Positions 26,383 to 34,941 of a stretch of DNA of 64,000 nt are shown here, in pieces. The stretch is from contig NZ_KB913013.1 of the NCBI RefSeq assembly GCF_000383955.1, positions 2,262,277 to 2,326,276 on the forward strand, given 5' to 3'. A program made the translations under genes and the position numbers. Position 1 is the stretch's first letter. Every line of letters starts with the position of its first letter. The notes under the pieces are model-generated. The model was not told where the DNA came from. It saw only the letters and a list, made by a program, of their open reading frames with translations, and ran no database searches. The DNA is from Rudanella lutea DSM 19387 (GTDB lineage Bacteria > Bacteroidota > Bacteroidia > Cytophagales > Spirosomataceae).

Positions 26383-27204
26383 ATGCGGTTTTGGGGCATT
26401 GTGGCAGCAGTCGTTTTGGGAGGGGTAAACGTGGCATCGTCACAAGCGGTAACCAGTGCTCCGGCCGAAGCTACCCTATACAGCTATTGCACACAATTTC
26501 AGGGTCTCTACGTAGAAATTCGGCAGCAAACGGTCACTCCATCCGAAGCACGACTTCGGTTCAGCCAGATTATGAATGGGTTGAAAGCCCGGTTTGCGGG
26601 CAACGGCACCTCGGCCGGGGCTATCATGGGCGCCGATACCCTGACACCTGCCGACAGTGTGTCGCTCGACAGTCTGCAACGCTCAGGTAATTACTTTGTG
26701 TTTCCGTTGCGGGGCTACGGCCCCAGCGCCATTGGAGGAACGCACGGCGAAGGCTACCGGGGCAAAGGATTCGATCTGTTCGACTATAACGTGCGGGGGA
26801 GCCACCCGGCTCAGGACATTTTCATTCGCGATACCAATCAGGATTGCCTCGACGACCGCACGCGCCAGCCCGTTGATATTCTGGCCATGACGAGCGGATT
26901 GGTGCTTGCCATTGAAACTGGCTGGCAACCCGGCAGCGAATACCGGGGTGGCAACTGGATCTGGGTGTACGACCCCGTGATGCACGGTTTGTTTTACTAC
27001 GCTCACAACAACGTCGTCGACGTAACGCCCGGCCAATGGGTACAGGCGGGGCAAAAACTGGCAACCATGGGCCGGTCGGGCTATAATGCCTACAAGACTC
27101 GCTCACCCACGCACCTGCACCTGATGTATCTGCACCTGTTGCCCGACGGCCTACCCGTTCCGCGCAACACCTACAGCTGGCTCCTGACAGCCCGACGACA
27201 ATGA
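26383..27204 (+). CDS. Secreted M23-family metallopeptidase
   Basis: A 273-aa protein from MRFWGIVAAVVLGG (start at 26383, since the upstream codons are not leader-like). Signal peptide to about residue 21. Zinc ligands of the LytM/M23 fold are visible: His141-x3-Asp145 (GSHPAQDIFI), His208 (YYAHNN) and His244-Leu-His246 (PTHLHLMYL). GQWVQAGQKLATMGRSGYN is the conserved beta-hairpin. Such enzymes cut peptidoglycan cross-links. It has its own promoter. The catalytic core carries an unusual insert with TNQDCLDDRTRQPV, possibly calcium binding. Confidence 0.88.
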   Translation: MRFWGIVAAVVLGGVNVASSQAVTSAPAEATLYSYCTQFQGLYVEIRQQTVTPSEARLRFSQIMNGLKARFAGNGTSAGAIMGADTLTPADSVSLDSLQRSGNYFVFPLRGYGPSAIGGTHGEGYRGKGFDLFDYNVRGSHPAQDIFIRDTNQDCLDDRTRQPVDILAMTSGLVLAIETGWQPGSEYRGGNWIWVYDPVMHGLFYYAHNNVVDVTPGQWVQAGQKLATMGRSGYNAYKTRSPTHLHLMYLHLLPDGLPVPRNTYSWLLTARRQ

Positions 27205-27213
27205 TTTACTAGC

Positions 27214-27303
27214 GATGCGTGATAAATGATGAGTGATGAGTTTGCTGACGCCAGAGTATGGTTTTTTGTCAGCAGGCTCATCACTCATCGTTTATCACGC
27301 ATC
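27214..27303. repeat. 90-bp palindrome with GCTGACGC core
   Basis: GATGCGTGATAAATGATGAG continuing to TTTGCTGACGCC (27214-27252) faces TTTTGTCAGCAGGCTCATCA continuing to CACGCATC (27303). Same central word as at 24251-24340 but different outer words. Confidence 0.75.
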
Positions 27304-27311
27304 ACTCTTTG

Positions 27312-27515
27312 CTACGACTCCCGAACCAGACTCACCCCCGACAGGAAGAAAATCATACCCACGATAAAAGGCGCGGCCGATTCGCCTTTGCTGATGCTCA
27401 TGCCCAGCACCGGCTTTCCATCAGACAGGAAGGCCACACAGGCGAACAGGACCACAACAGTACCGATAATGGTCAGGGCAGCACCGAAAAAACGGCGAAA
27501 TTGATTGTTATTCAT
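27312..27515 (-). CDS. Small membrane protein, two transmembrane segments
   Basis: A 67-aa protein beginning MNNNQFRRFFGAALTIIGTV. Two hydrophobic helices (ALTIIGTVVVLFACVAFL and AAPFIVGMIFFLSGVSLV) are joined by a short polar loop. It is similar in layout to small uncharacterised Bacteroidota membrane proteins. Function unknown. It lies between a palindrome and the CCA-enzyme gene. Confidence 0.65.
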   Translation of the reverse strand: MNNNQFRRFFGAALTIIGTVVVLFACVAFLSDGKPVLGMSISKGESAAPFIVGMIFFLSGVSLVRES

Positions 27516-27610
27516 TGGTATAGCTCCAGATAGATATTGAATGATTGCGTGCTTGGATTACTGAGTAATTGACGTTCTCCAACCCTTAACTCTTTAACCC
27601 ATAACTCGTA

Positions 27611-29056
27611 TTAGCTTACTTTCTCCAGCCCCCGTTTACGGCCTTCTTCGAGCAAGTAGGGCATGGCTCCTTCGAGCGTATTGGGCACCGTACCCTCGAT
27701 GATGGCTTCCCGAACGGCCGTTTTCAACTCACCAATGGCCGGCGACGGCTTCAGACCGAACGTTTCCATAATGAGCTCGCCGGTAATTACGGGCTGAAAA
27801 CTGCGTAGTTTATCCCGTTCTTCCAAATCATGCAGTTTGCGCTCCACCTTATCGAAGTTACGCAGGTGTTTTTGCACCTTCTCGTAATTCTTGGAGGTGA
27901 TGTCGGCCCGGCACAAGGCCATCAGCCCATCGAGGTCTTCGCCTGCATCCACCAGCAACCGGCGCAGGGCCGAGTCGGTGATGGTCTCTTTGACGAGCGC
28001 AATGGGGCGTAGGTGCAACCGAACGAGCTTCTGCACGTACTTCATTTTTTCGTTGAGCGGCAGCTTCAACTTCCGGAAAATACCCGGCACCATGCGCGCG
28101 CCGAGGTCTTCGTGCCCGTGAAACGTCCAGCCCACCCGATTATCAAACCGTTTGGTAGCCGGCTTGGCAATATCATGGAGTACAGCCGCCCAACGGAGCC
28201 AAAGCTCGGTTTCAGGGTCAGGGGCCGCTTTGGCCGGGTTGGTCCGGTTGGCCACGTTGTCCAGCACCTGAAGCGTATGGTAAAAGTTGTCTTTATGCCC
28301 TTTACCATCCACAAACTCGGCCCCACGCAGCAAAACAAACTCCGGGAAAATAAGGTCGAGCAGGCCCGCGTGGTACAACAGCTTAAACCCGTACGAAGGC
28401 GTGGGGGCCATGATGATCTTGTTCAGTTCATCAGCAATGCGTTCAGCCGAGACGATACTAATCCGGTCTTTCATGCGCGTAATGGCATCAAACGTATCGG
28501 GCTCAATATCAAAATTCAGCTGAGCCGCAAACCGGATAGCCCGCATCATGCGCAGGGGATCGTCGGAAAACGTAATGTCGGGCCCCAGGGGTGTCCGAAT
28601 CACCTTACGCCGGAGGTCTTTCAACCCGTCGAACGGGTCGATAAGCTCGCCGTAATTGGCCCGATTGAGCCCAATACCCATAGCATTGATTGTGAAGTCA
28701 CGCCGGTTCTGATCGTCTTCCAATGAGCCATCTTCCACAATCGGCTTGCGCGAGTCGGCCCGGTACGATTCGCGCCGGGCACCCACAAACTCGACTTCCA
28801 GGCCGTCGGCTGTTTTAAGCATAGCCGTGCCAAAGCTCTGAAACACGTTGACCGGCACCCCCAGCGCCGTACCTACCGCCCGGGCCAGTTCAACCCCGCT
28901 GCCAATGCACACCACGTCGATGTCTTTGGAGGGCCGCTTGAGCACGAGGTCGCGCACATAGCCGCCAATCACGTAGGCCGGTACGCTCAGGGCGTCGGCC
29001 TGTCGGGCAATCAGTTCAAAAATAGGATTTGTATGGAGTGTCTCCGAGAAATTCAT
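27611..29056 (-). CDS. CCA tRNA nucleotidyltransferase / HD-domain poly(A)-polymerase family
   Basis: A 481-aa enzyme; the ATG at 29056 (MNFSETLHTNPIFELI) is preferred to the TTG at 29062. AYVIGGYVRDLVLKRPSKDIDVV is the class II nucleotidyltransferase site (GG and DxD). RRDFTINAMGIG and the RNA-binding neck domain follow. The C-terminal HD domain is AAVLHDIAKPATKR. It adds or repairs the 3' CCA of tRNA. This matters here because tRNA-His at 45771 has no encoded CCA. It is downstream of, and probably co-transcribed with, the Sua5-like gene (20 bp gap). Confidence 0.95.
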   Translation of the reverse strand: MNFSETLHTNPIFELIARQADALSVPAYVIGGYVRDLVLKRPSKDIDVVCIGSGVELARAVGTALGVPVNVFQSFGTAMLKTADGLEVEFVGARRESYRADSRKPIVEDGSLEDDQNRRDFTINAMGIGLNRANYGELIDPFDGLKDLRRKVIRTPLGPDITFSDDPLRMMRAIRFAAQLNFDIEPDTFDAITRMKDRISIVSAERIADELNKIIMAPTPSYGFKLLYHAGLLDLIFPEFVLLRGAEFVDGKGHKDNFYHTLQVLDNVANRTNPAKAAPDPETELWLRWAAVLHDIAKPATKRFDNRVGWTFHGHEDLGARMVPGIFRKLKLPLNEKMKYVQKLVRLHLRPIALVKETITDSALRRLLVDAGEDLDGLMALCRADITSKNYEKVQKHLRNFDKVERKLHDLEERDKLRSFQPVITGELIMETFGLKPSPAIGELKTAVREAIIEGTVPNTLEGAMPYLLEEGRKRGLEKVS

Positions 29057-29076
29057 AAGCAATGACTGATCAGCGG

Positions 29077-29607
29077 TTAGCGCCGGATAAACTCGACCTC
29101 ACCGTTGAATCCGAGCCGCATAATCTGCGGTTTCTGAATGGTTGACACCACCTGCCCCATGCCCCCTTCGATGGCTGCCTGCGCTTGCGCCGGTAGTGTA
29201 TTTGTTTCAAACGGAAGCGTCAGGAGTCCTTTTCCATACCCCCCCAGAAACCGCTGAATATCGGCATTAAGCGAGCGCCGGATGGCAATCTCGGGCGATT
29301 TTTCGAGCAAGGCAGGAGCCACGTTTTTGCCCTGTTCATACAAAACGGTCAGCGGCTTTTGGGCAAACTCGACCAGATCGAAAGCGATTTCGGGCATTCT
29401 GACCACGTACATGCCTACCTGCTCGGTGGTTTGGGTCAGAATGGTTGGCAGATACGGCGTACCCAACTCAAACTGAAGCTGAAGCAGTTGGGCGACGGCC
29501 GCATCGTTTTGCGGGTCGGCGGCTACGGAAAAGCCGGTTTCGTCGGCCAGGCCAATAAGTTTACCCTGCCGGAGCAGATGCGTGAGTTCGCGGGGTGATT
29601 GTATCAT
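29077..29607 (-). CDS. Degenerate Sua5/YciO/YrdC-like protein
   Basis: A 176-aa protein from the ATG at 29607 (MIQSPRELTHLLRQGKLIGL). The order of elements follows the YrdC fold: GKLIGLADETGFSVAADPQN for the usual PTETVYGLAADA, then LLQLQFELGTP where functional enzymes have a KGRP motif, and AIRRSLNADIQRFLGGYGKG near the C-terminal half. The Lys-Arg pair that binds threonylcarbamoyl-AMP in TsaC/Sua5 is missing. It therefore may not make t6A and could have a changed role. Adjacent to the CCA-adding enzyme gene. Confidence 0.65.
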   Translation of the reverse strand: MIQSPRELTHLLRQGKLIGLADETGFSVAADPQNDAAVAQLLQLQFELGTPYLPTILTQTTEQVGMYVVRMPEIAFDLVEFAQKPLTVLYEQGKNVAPALLEKSPEIAIRRSLNADIQRFLGGYGKGLLTLPFETNTLPAQAQAAIEGGMGQVVSTIQKPQIMRLGFNGEVEFIRR

Positions 29608-29700
29608 ACGGTTGTAAACCCGCAAAGATACGGTCAAGTTTCCAAACGGGCCTTCTAAACCTGCAACCGGGCCCGAACACATTTACGCCCGTTTTACAAA

Positions 29701-30333
29701 TTACCTATGCAAACCAAACTGAGTCTCCTGCTTGTAAAACCAGGTTGCGAGCTCAAAATCATTCTGCTTAATGGCCAGGTTTTTCTGTTGCCGAAAATGC
29801 TTTTTTTGCTCTTCGTACACCAGCAGTTGTGGTATATCGGGCAAAGTTTCAATCGGATTATGGCGAATATCCAGCAACTCAAGTTTAGGCAACTGACTCA
29901 GCGAGGCCGGTACGCTACTCAGTAAGTTGTTTCGAACAATCAGTTTCCGAAGATTCGGTAAATCACCGAGTGTATCGGGTAGATAGTCAAGTTGATTGTA
30001 CCCCAGGTCGAGCACTTCGAGTGACTTTAATTGCCCAATTCGGGCGTCCAGGCTACGTAACTGTCGGGGAATTTTCAGCTCGTTTTGCAGATCCTCTTCC
30101 TGTTTTTTCAACTCCTCAGCCAATTCAGCCGAACCGGGTACAGGTACCTTCTCCAACAAACTGATAATTCCCCCATGGCTTTTCAGGCCGAAACCGCATA
30201 CTGACAACACCCGTAAATGGCGCAGATCAAATACAGTATCTGGTAGCTCGGTCAGATGTAGATTATCGAGTTTTAGGGTATCCGTATGCCCGTTGGCAAC
30301 AGCCTCAATACGTAGTAAAATTCGGTGATCCAT
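29701..30333 (-). CDS. Leucine-rich repeat protein
   Basis: A 210-aa cytoplasmic protein with no signal peptide. Residues about 20-50 (TLKLDNLHLTELPDTVFDL) and 95-160 (LEVLDLGYNQLDYLPDTLGD, LRKLIVRNNLLSSVP, LELLDIRHNPIETLP) are 23-residue LRRs. A charged helical insert (SAELAEELKKQEEDLQNELK) interrupts the repeats. The C-terminal tail is charged (EEQKKHFRQQKNLAIKQ). Protein-protein interaction is expected; no partner is evident in the neighbourhood. Confidence 0.8.
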   Translation of the reverse strand: MDHRILLRIEAVANGHTDTLKLDNLHLTELPDTVFDLRHLRVLSVCGFGLKSHGGIISLLEKVPVPGSAELAEELKKQEEDLQNELKIPRQLRSLDARIGQLKSLEVLDLGYNQLDYLPDTLGDLPNLRKLIVRNNLLSSVPASLSQLPKLELLDIRHNPIETLPDIPQLLVYEEQKKHFRQQKNLAIKQNDFELATWFYKQETQFGLHR

Positions 30334-30445
30334 TGCGTATTTGTTGTGTTTGATTACCCATCAATTTACGCAATTTTGCCCAAAAATCCGCATCAAAAAC
30401 CCGGTTTCTACCTTGGTTTTAACTCAAAATACCCTTTACCAGACA

Positions 30446-31987
30446 TCACCCAGCCCAATTTTCCCGGTCTAAGCTGCGGTACTGAATGGCCTCGGCCAGA
30501 TGCTCAATTTTGATTTCTTCGGAGCCGGCCAGATCGGCAATGGTACGCGATACTTTCAGGATACGGTCGTAGGCACGGGCCGAGAGACCCAGGCGCTCCA
30601 TCGCCGTTTTGAGGAGCATCCGACCCGCGTCGTTGATCACGCAAATACTTTTGACCAGTTGCGACGGCATCATGGCGTTGCAGTACACGCCCTCATCGTC
30701 GGCAAATCGTTTGGTTTGGGTTTCGCGGGCGCGAATGACCCGCTCCCGGATGGCCTCACTCGTTTCGGCCGGGCGGTTGGCCGTCATCTGATCGAACGAA
30801 ACGGGGGTCACCTCCACGTGCAGGTCGATCCGGTCGAGCAGGGGGCCGCTTACTTTGTTCAGATACCGTTGCACCACACCGGGGCCACACACGCACTCTT
30901 TTTCGGGATGGTTGTAGTAACCACACGGGCAGGGATTCATGCTGGCAATGAGCATAAAATTGGCCGGAAACTCGACTGCCCAACGTGCCCGCGAGATACT
31001 CACCCGACGTTCTTCGAGCGGTTGGCGCATCACCTCCAGAGCCGTCCGTTTGAACTCAGGCAGTTCATCGAGAAACAGCACACCGTTGTGCGCCAGCGAT
31101 ATTTCGCCGGGCTGCGGAAAGCTCCCCCCACCTACCAGAGCCGCATCCGAAATCGTGTGGTGCGGAGCACGGTACGGCCGGGTTGAAATTAATGATGCTT
31201 TGTTACCCAGCTTGCCGGCCACCGAATGGATCTTTGTCGTCTCTAGAGCTTCCTGCAACGTCAGGGGCGGAAGTATGGTTGGCAACCGCTTGGCCAACAT
31301 GGTTTTACCAGCTCCCGGCGGGCCAATCATAATCACATTATGCCCACCGGCAGCGGCAATTTCCATAGCCCGTTTGATGTTTTCCTGCCCCTGCACGTGC
31401 GAGAAATCGACCTCGTAGCTGTTGAGCGTATTGTAAAACAGGTCGCGGGTATCGGTCACGAGGGGCTTGATGTCTTTTTTGCCTTCGAAAAACTCGACGG
31501 CCTCAAGCATCGTTTCCACCCCGATAATATCAATATTGTTGACAATAGCGGCTTCGTGCGCGTTTTCCATGGGCAACACAAACCCTTTGTACCCTTGCTT
31601 GCGGGCCTCAATCGCAATGGGCAACACGCCCTTGATGGGCCGCAGCCGCCCGTCGAGCGAGAGCTCACCCATAATCACGTAGTCGGTCAGGTTTTGGGCG
31701 GTTGTGATTTGCTCGGATGCCTGCAACACACAGAGGGCAATGGGTAAGTCGTAGGCCGAGCCCTCTTTGCGCACATCGGCCGGGGCCAGGTTGACCACCA
31801 CTTTTTGCCGGGGCATTTTGAACCCCGACGATTTGAGCGAGGCCTCAACCCGGTGTTCACTTTCCTTCACGGCACTGTCGGGCAGGCCCACGAGGTTAAA
31901 ACCTAACCCCTGCGCCACCACAACTTCGATGGTAATCAGACTGGCGTTGACGCCATAAACAGCCGCCCCGAAGGTTTTGGCAAGCAT
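30446..31987 (-). CDS. comM: YifB family Mg-chelatase-like AAA ATPase (ComM-like)
   Basis: A 513-aa protein. The N-terminal ChlI-type domain (MLAKTFGAAVYGVNASLI, LVGLPDSAVKESEHRV) is followed by the AAA core: Walker A GPPGAGKTMLAKRLP near residue 220, Walker B VLFLDELPEF near 300, and MNPCPCGYYNHPEKECVCG. The C-terminal Mg_chelatase_C domain contains LSARAYDRILKVSRTIADL. ComM is a hexameric helicase that extends branch migration during natural transformation. Complete and normal in length. Monocistronic as far as can be seen. Confidence 0.95.
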   Translation of the reverse strand: MLAKTFGAAVYGVNASLITIEVVVAQGLGFNLVGLPDSAVKESEHRVEASLKSSGFKMPRQKVVVNLAPADVRKEGSAYDLPIALCVLQASEQITTAQNLTDYVIMGELSLDGRLRPIKGVLPIAIEARKQGYKGFVLPMENAHEAAIVNNIDIIGVETMLEAVEFFEGKKDIKPLVTDTRDLFYNTLNSYEVDFSHVQGQENIKRAMEIAAAGGHNVIMIGPPGAGKTMLAKRLPTILPPLTLQEALETTKIHSVAGKLGNKASLISTRPYRAPHHTISDAALVGGGSFPQPGEISLAHNGVLFLDELPEFKRTALEVMRQPLEERRVSISRARWAVEFPANFMLIASMNPCPCGYYNHPEKECVCGPGVVQRYLNKVSGPLLDRIDLHVEVTPVSFDQMTANRPAETSEAIRERVIRARETQTKRFADDEGVYCNAMMPSQLVKSICVINDAGRMLLKTAMERLGLSARAYDRILKVSRTIADLAGSEEIKIEHLAEAIQYRSLDRENWAG

Positions 31988-32030
31988 ATTTCAGTACGAG
32001 TCAAGTTACGAATACGAAAAAAATTGAATT

Positions 32031-32366
32031 CTACCGCTCAACAGATAATGTTATCATTCGCCTTTCCGAAGGCTTGGCAAGGTAATCTAAAAGTATAGGC
32101 AAATACGCTTTTAAATTCGATAACGTGTTTCGGCCGACGTCCAGCACAATTACGGAAACGGGTAGTGTTGTTTCATTCTGTTGATAAGGCATACTCTTAT
32201 CTACGCCAATCAAAACATCGAAATTGTGAGCCGCCATAAGTTGTAGTAGCTGGCCATTTTTAATGCCGTTCCACCCCATGAACTTTACCGTATACACCTC
32301 ATGCTCTGTCCCCTCAAAGCTCATCCTAAAGCGCACATCGATGTTCTCGTCAAGCAGTACCTTCAT
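32031..32366 (-). CDS. DUF5615 PIN-like toxin
   Basis: A 111-aa protein beginning MKVLLDENIDVRF. The acidic DEN motif at residues 6-8 and a later acidic residue in LIGVDKSM resemble the PIN-like active site of DUF5615 proteins. The start overlaps the upstream DUF433 gene by 17 bp, the standard arrangement of this pair. Predicted role: ribonuclease toxin of a VapBC-like system, held in check by the DUF433 partner. Activity not demonstrated. Confidence 0.85.
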   Translation of the reverse strand: MKVLLDENIDVRFRMSFEGTEHEVYTVKFMGWNGIKNGQLLQLMAAHNFDVLIGVDKSMPYQQNETTLPVSVIVLDVGRNTLSNLKAYLPILLDYLAKPSERRMITLSVER

Positions 32367-32583
32367 ACTGGGTAGAAAAAGAATTCAGCATTTTTGACGC
32401 TAACTCAATTATCACATGGGCTTGTTCTCGACCGACGGATGGATAACCCAACAAAAAATCATCCAAAGAACTCTCCTCAAGATGATCGAAAAGAGTCTGA
32501 ATAGCCACCCGTGTTCCTTTGAATACGGGCTTTCCACCCAGTATTTCAGGATCCACTACAATAACATCCTTCGCTGTCAACAT
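32350..32583 (-). CDS. DUF433 antitoxin
   Basis: A 77-aa protein from MLTAKDVIVVDPEILGGKPV (start at 32583; an ATG at 32595 is also in frame). DPEILGGKPVFKGTRVAIQT is the DUF433 signature, with an HTH-like helical part (LDDFLLGYPSVGREQAHVII). DUF433 proteins bind the PIN-like toxin and probably autoregulate. A near-consensus TATCTTCG box lies just upstream on the minus strand. Confidence 0.88.
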   Translation of the reverse strand: MLTAKDVIVVDPEILGGKPVFKGTRVAIQTLFDHLEESSLDDFLLGYPSVGREQAHVIIELASKMLNSFSTQYEGTA

Positions 32584-32619
32584 GCATGATCTCATTTATC
32601 GAAACGAAGATAGCCTATT

Positions 32620-34143
32620 CTACTCTTTCCAGCGCCATTCATTAGCAATCTGCAAAGGCGTTCGTAAGCCCTGCGCAATGAGGTAATCGCGGGTTTTGGT
32701 ATCGTCGAACCGGCGGGTCGGAATGGCGTCGGCATCGGCCAGGGCGTACAGCACCATAGCCGAATAGCGAACGGTATTCTGCATTTGATCGCGGTTGACG
32801 AGGTTGATCCGGTCGCAGTTGGCGTGATAACAATCAAGCACCTCTTTGGTCAGGTGCCCGTTCATACCCACAATCGGCACCCCCTCAACCATAAATGGCT
32901 GATGGTCGGAGTGCAACCCGGCCTGATTGGTCATCTGATTCTGAAACGCGGGCTCCACCTGCTGAATGGTCTCGCCCACGGCCTTGAAAAACGACACCAT
33001 ATCGTCGCGTCCGAAGGCATTGATACCGGTCGGGTCGTTGGTCATGTCGAGGTTCATCACGTACCGGACATTGTCGAGCTGACCACGCCGTTTGAGGTCT
33101 TCGGCCATGGCGCGCGACCCCAGCAGGCCCTGCTCTTCGCCCATAAACATGACAAACTCAATGGTGCGCCGGGGCTTCAGTTTCAGCTTGCGGAACGTGC
33201 GGGCAATATCGAGCACCGAAAACGAGCCAATGCCGTTGTCGATGGCACCGGTGGCCAGATCCCACGAGTCTAGGTGTCCGCCAATCACGATTTTCTCGTT
33301 TGGGAAGTCGCTGCCGGGCAGGGTAGCCACCACGTTGCGGGCTTTGATTTTCCGGCTTATGTTAGTCATGTCGATCACCGCATGGAGCCGGTCTTTAGCT
33401 TCCTCGGCCATCCACTGCCGGAGCGACATGCCGCTTTCGTACGAAATACAAACGGCCGGAATCGGAATGAGCTTCCCCGTGACCGAGGCCGTTCCGGTGA
33501 GCAGCACATTGCCCGGCACCAGATTGACCATAATCACGCCAATAGCTCCGTACTGAATGGCGAGGGCCGTTTTTTCGGAGCGGTGCAGGTTGCGGGCTCC
33601 TTTGGCCCCGCTCAGGCCAATGTTGATCAGGGCTATTTTGCCTTTGATCTTGTCTTTGAGCGCGACAAAGTCACCTTCGAGGCCGTTCCCGACGTCCACA
33701 ATTTCGCCCCGGATGTGGGCTTCTACGGGCGAGTGTGCCAGCGAAACCACCTTCACATCCCGGAAATTATCGCTCTTGTTGGGAACAACCGCCAGCGTGA
33801 CGGTGTCGCGCATCCACGACTCCACCTCGAACGGTTCGTAGCGTACCTCCTTGAATCCGTACGACCGCAGCAGGTCGTAGGCGTACTGCTCGGCTTTGGC
33901 GCCGTTGGGGCTGCCGGTCAGGCGGTGGCCAATCTGATTACTGGCATCGGCGAGGGTTTCGTAGGCCCGGCCGTTTTTCAGAATGTCGCTGTTGATTCGG
34001 CCAAACACTTTAGCCACTGATGGGCGAAGGAAAACCGAATTTCGAGCGGGTGTGGGGTCCATCGTGAAAGCCGCCGACAGCGTGACCGTTCCGGCAACAA
34101 TCAGAAAAAAAACGAACGAATGGGGGTAAAATTTTCTGTGCAT
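32620..34143 (-). CDS. Secreted M28-family aminopeptidase with PA domain
   Basis: A 507-aa protein from the ATG at 34143 (34161 is possible); leader HSFVFFLIVAGTVTLSAAF. A PA domain occupies about residues 120-260 (GDFVALKDKIKGKIALINIG). The M28 zinc site is complete: GGHLDSWDLATGAIDNGIGS (His, Asp), FMGEEQGLLGS (Glu-Glu), MNLDMTNDP (Asp) and GLHSDHQPFM (His). These are di-zinc exo-aminopeptidases or carboxypeptidases that act on peptides outside the cytoplasm. Its divergent neighbour is ppa. Confidence 0.93.
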   Translation of the reverse strand: MHRKFYPHSFVFFLIVAGTVTLSAAFTMDPTPARNSVFLRPSVAKVFGRINSDILKNGRAYETLADASNQIGHRLTGSPNGAKAEQYAYDLLRSYGFKEVRYEPFEVESWMRDTVTLAVVPNKSDNFRDVKVVSLAHSPVEAHIRGEIVDVGNGLEGDFVALKDKIKGKIALINIGLSGAKGARNLHRSEKTALAIQYGAIGVIMVNLVPGNVLLTGTASVTGKLIPIPAVCISYESGMSLRQWMAEEAKDRLHAVIDMTNISRKIKARNVVATLPGSDFPNEKIVIGGHLDSWDLATGAIDNGIGSFSVLDIARTFRKLKLKPRRTIEFVMFMGEEQGLLGSRAMAEDLKRRGQLDNVRYVMNLDMTNDPTGINAFGRDDMVSFFKAVGETIQQVEPAFQNQMTNQAGLHSDHQPFMVEGVPIVGMNGHLTKEVLDCYHANCDRINLVNRDQMQNTVRYSAMVLYALADADAIPTRRFDDTKTRDYLIAQGLRTPLQIANEWRWKE

Positions 34144-34255
34144 AGACGACACAACGGTCATTTTCTCCTAAAAATACAAAAACTACATTCTTTATGCAAA
34201 GACAATAACGGATTAGAAAACGTTTAAAGAGGAAGTGTAAATAGTTTATTTTTGT

Positions 34256-34864
34256 ATGAAACAAAGCTATAAGGCCCATCCCTGGCATGGTATTCCAGTG
34301 GGCGAGAAAGCCCCTGAGATCGTCACGGCCTTCATTGAAATTGTACCAACGGATACAGTTAAGTACGAAATCGATAAAGAAACCGGTTACCTCAAAATCG
34401 ATCGTCCGCAACAATACTCCAACGTGATTCCGGCCCTGTACGGGTTTATTCCGCAGACCTATTGCGGGGAGCACATTGCCAAACTGGCTTCTGAGAAAGC
34501 CGGTCGTACCGTTGAAAAAGGCGATGGTGACCCTATCGACATCTGCGTGCTGACCGAGCGCGAAATTACCCACGGCGACATCATCCTGCAAGCCATCCCG
34601 ATCGGGGGATTCCGCCTGATTGATAAGGGCGAAGCCGACGACAAAATCATTGCCGTACTGAAAGGTGATGCCATGTATGGCCAGTACGACGACCTGACCG
34701 ACCTGCCGCCCGCCGTTACCAAGCGGTTGCAGCACTACTTCCTGACCTACAAGAACCTGCCCGGCGAAAAAGCGCATACCGAAATTACCAACGTGTACGG
34801 CCGCGAAGAGGCTCAGCAGGTAATTGAGGCATCGCTGAAAGATTACGCCGAGCTCGTCATCTAA
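34256..34864 (+). CDS. ppa: Inorganic pyrophosphatase (family I)
   Basis: A 202-aa enzyme hydrolysing pyrophosphate to phosphate. EIVPTDTVKYEIDKETGYLK, YGFIPQTYCGE and the metal-binding KGDGDPIDICVLTE are the family signatures; MYGQYDDLTDLP follows. The N-terminus (MKQSYKAHPWHGIPVG) is the usual one for Bacteroidota ppa. Ends in a strong bidirectional terminator. Confidence 0.97.
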   Translation: MKQSYKAHPWHGIPVGEKAPEIVTAFIEIVPTDTVKYEIDKETGYLKIDRPQQYSNVIPALYGFIPQTYCGEHIAKLASEKAGRTVEKGDGDPIDICVLTEREITHGDIILQAIPIGGFRLIDKGEADDKIIAVLKGDAMYGQYDDLTDLPPAVTKRLQHYFLTYKNLPGEKAHTEITNVYGREEAQQVIEASLKDYAELVI

Positions 34865-34885
34865 ACAGCAAAGGTGTTTGAATGC

Positions 34886-34922
34886 AAAAGCCGCCAACTG
34901 ATACCAGTTGGCGGCTTTTTTT
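34886..34922. terminator. Bidirectional terminator between ppa and the LytTR gene
   Basis: AAAAGCCGCCAACTG (34886-34900) pairs perfectly with CAGTTGGCGGCTTTT (34905-34919), loop ATAC, T-run to 34922 and an A-run on the other side. Confidence 0.92.
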
Positions 34923-34941
34923 GAGGGGTTAGATAATCCGA

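Noticed and set aside
28013-28726. 237-codon plus-strand frame
   Set aside because: Antisense shadow of the CCA-adding enzyme gene.
34247-34254. TATTTTTG box one base before the ppa start codon
   Set aside because: A -7 element here would put the transcription start inside the coding sequence, and no later start is plausible, so it is probably chance.
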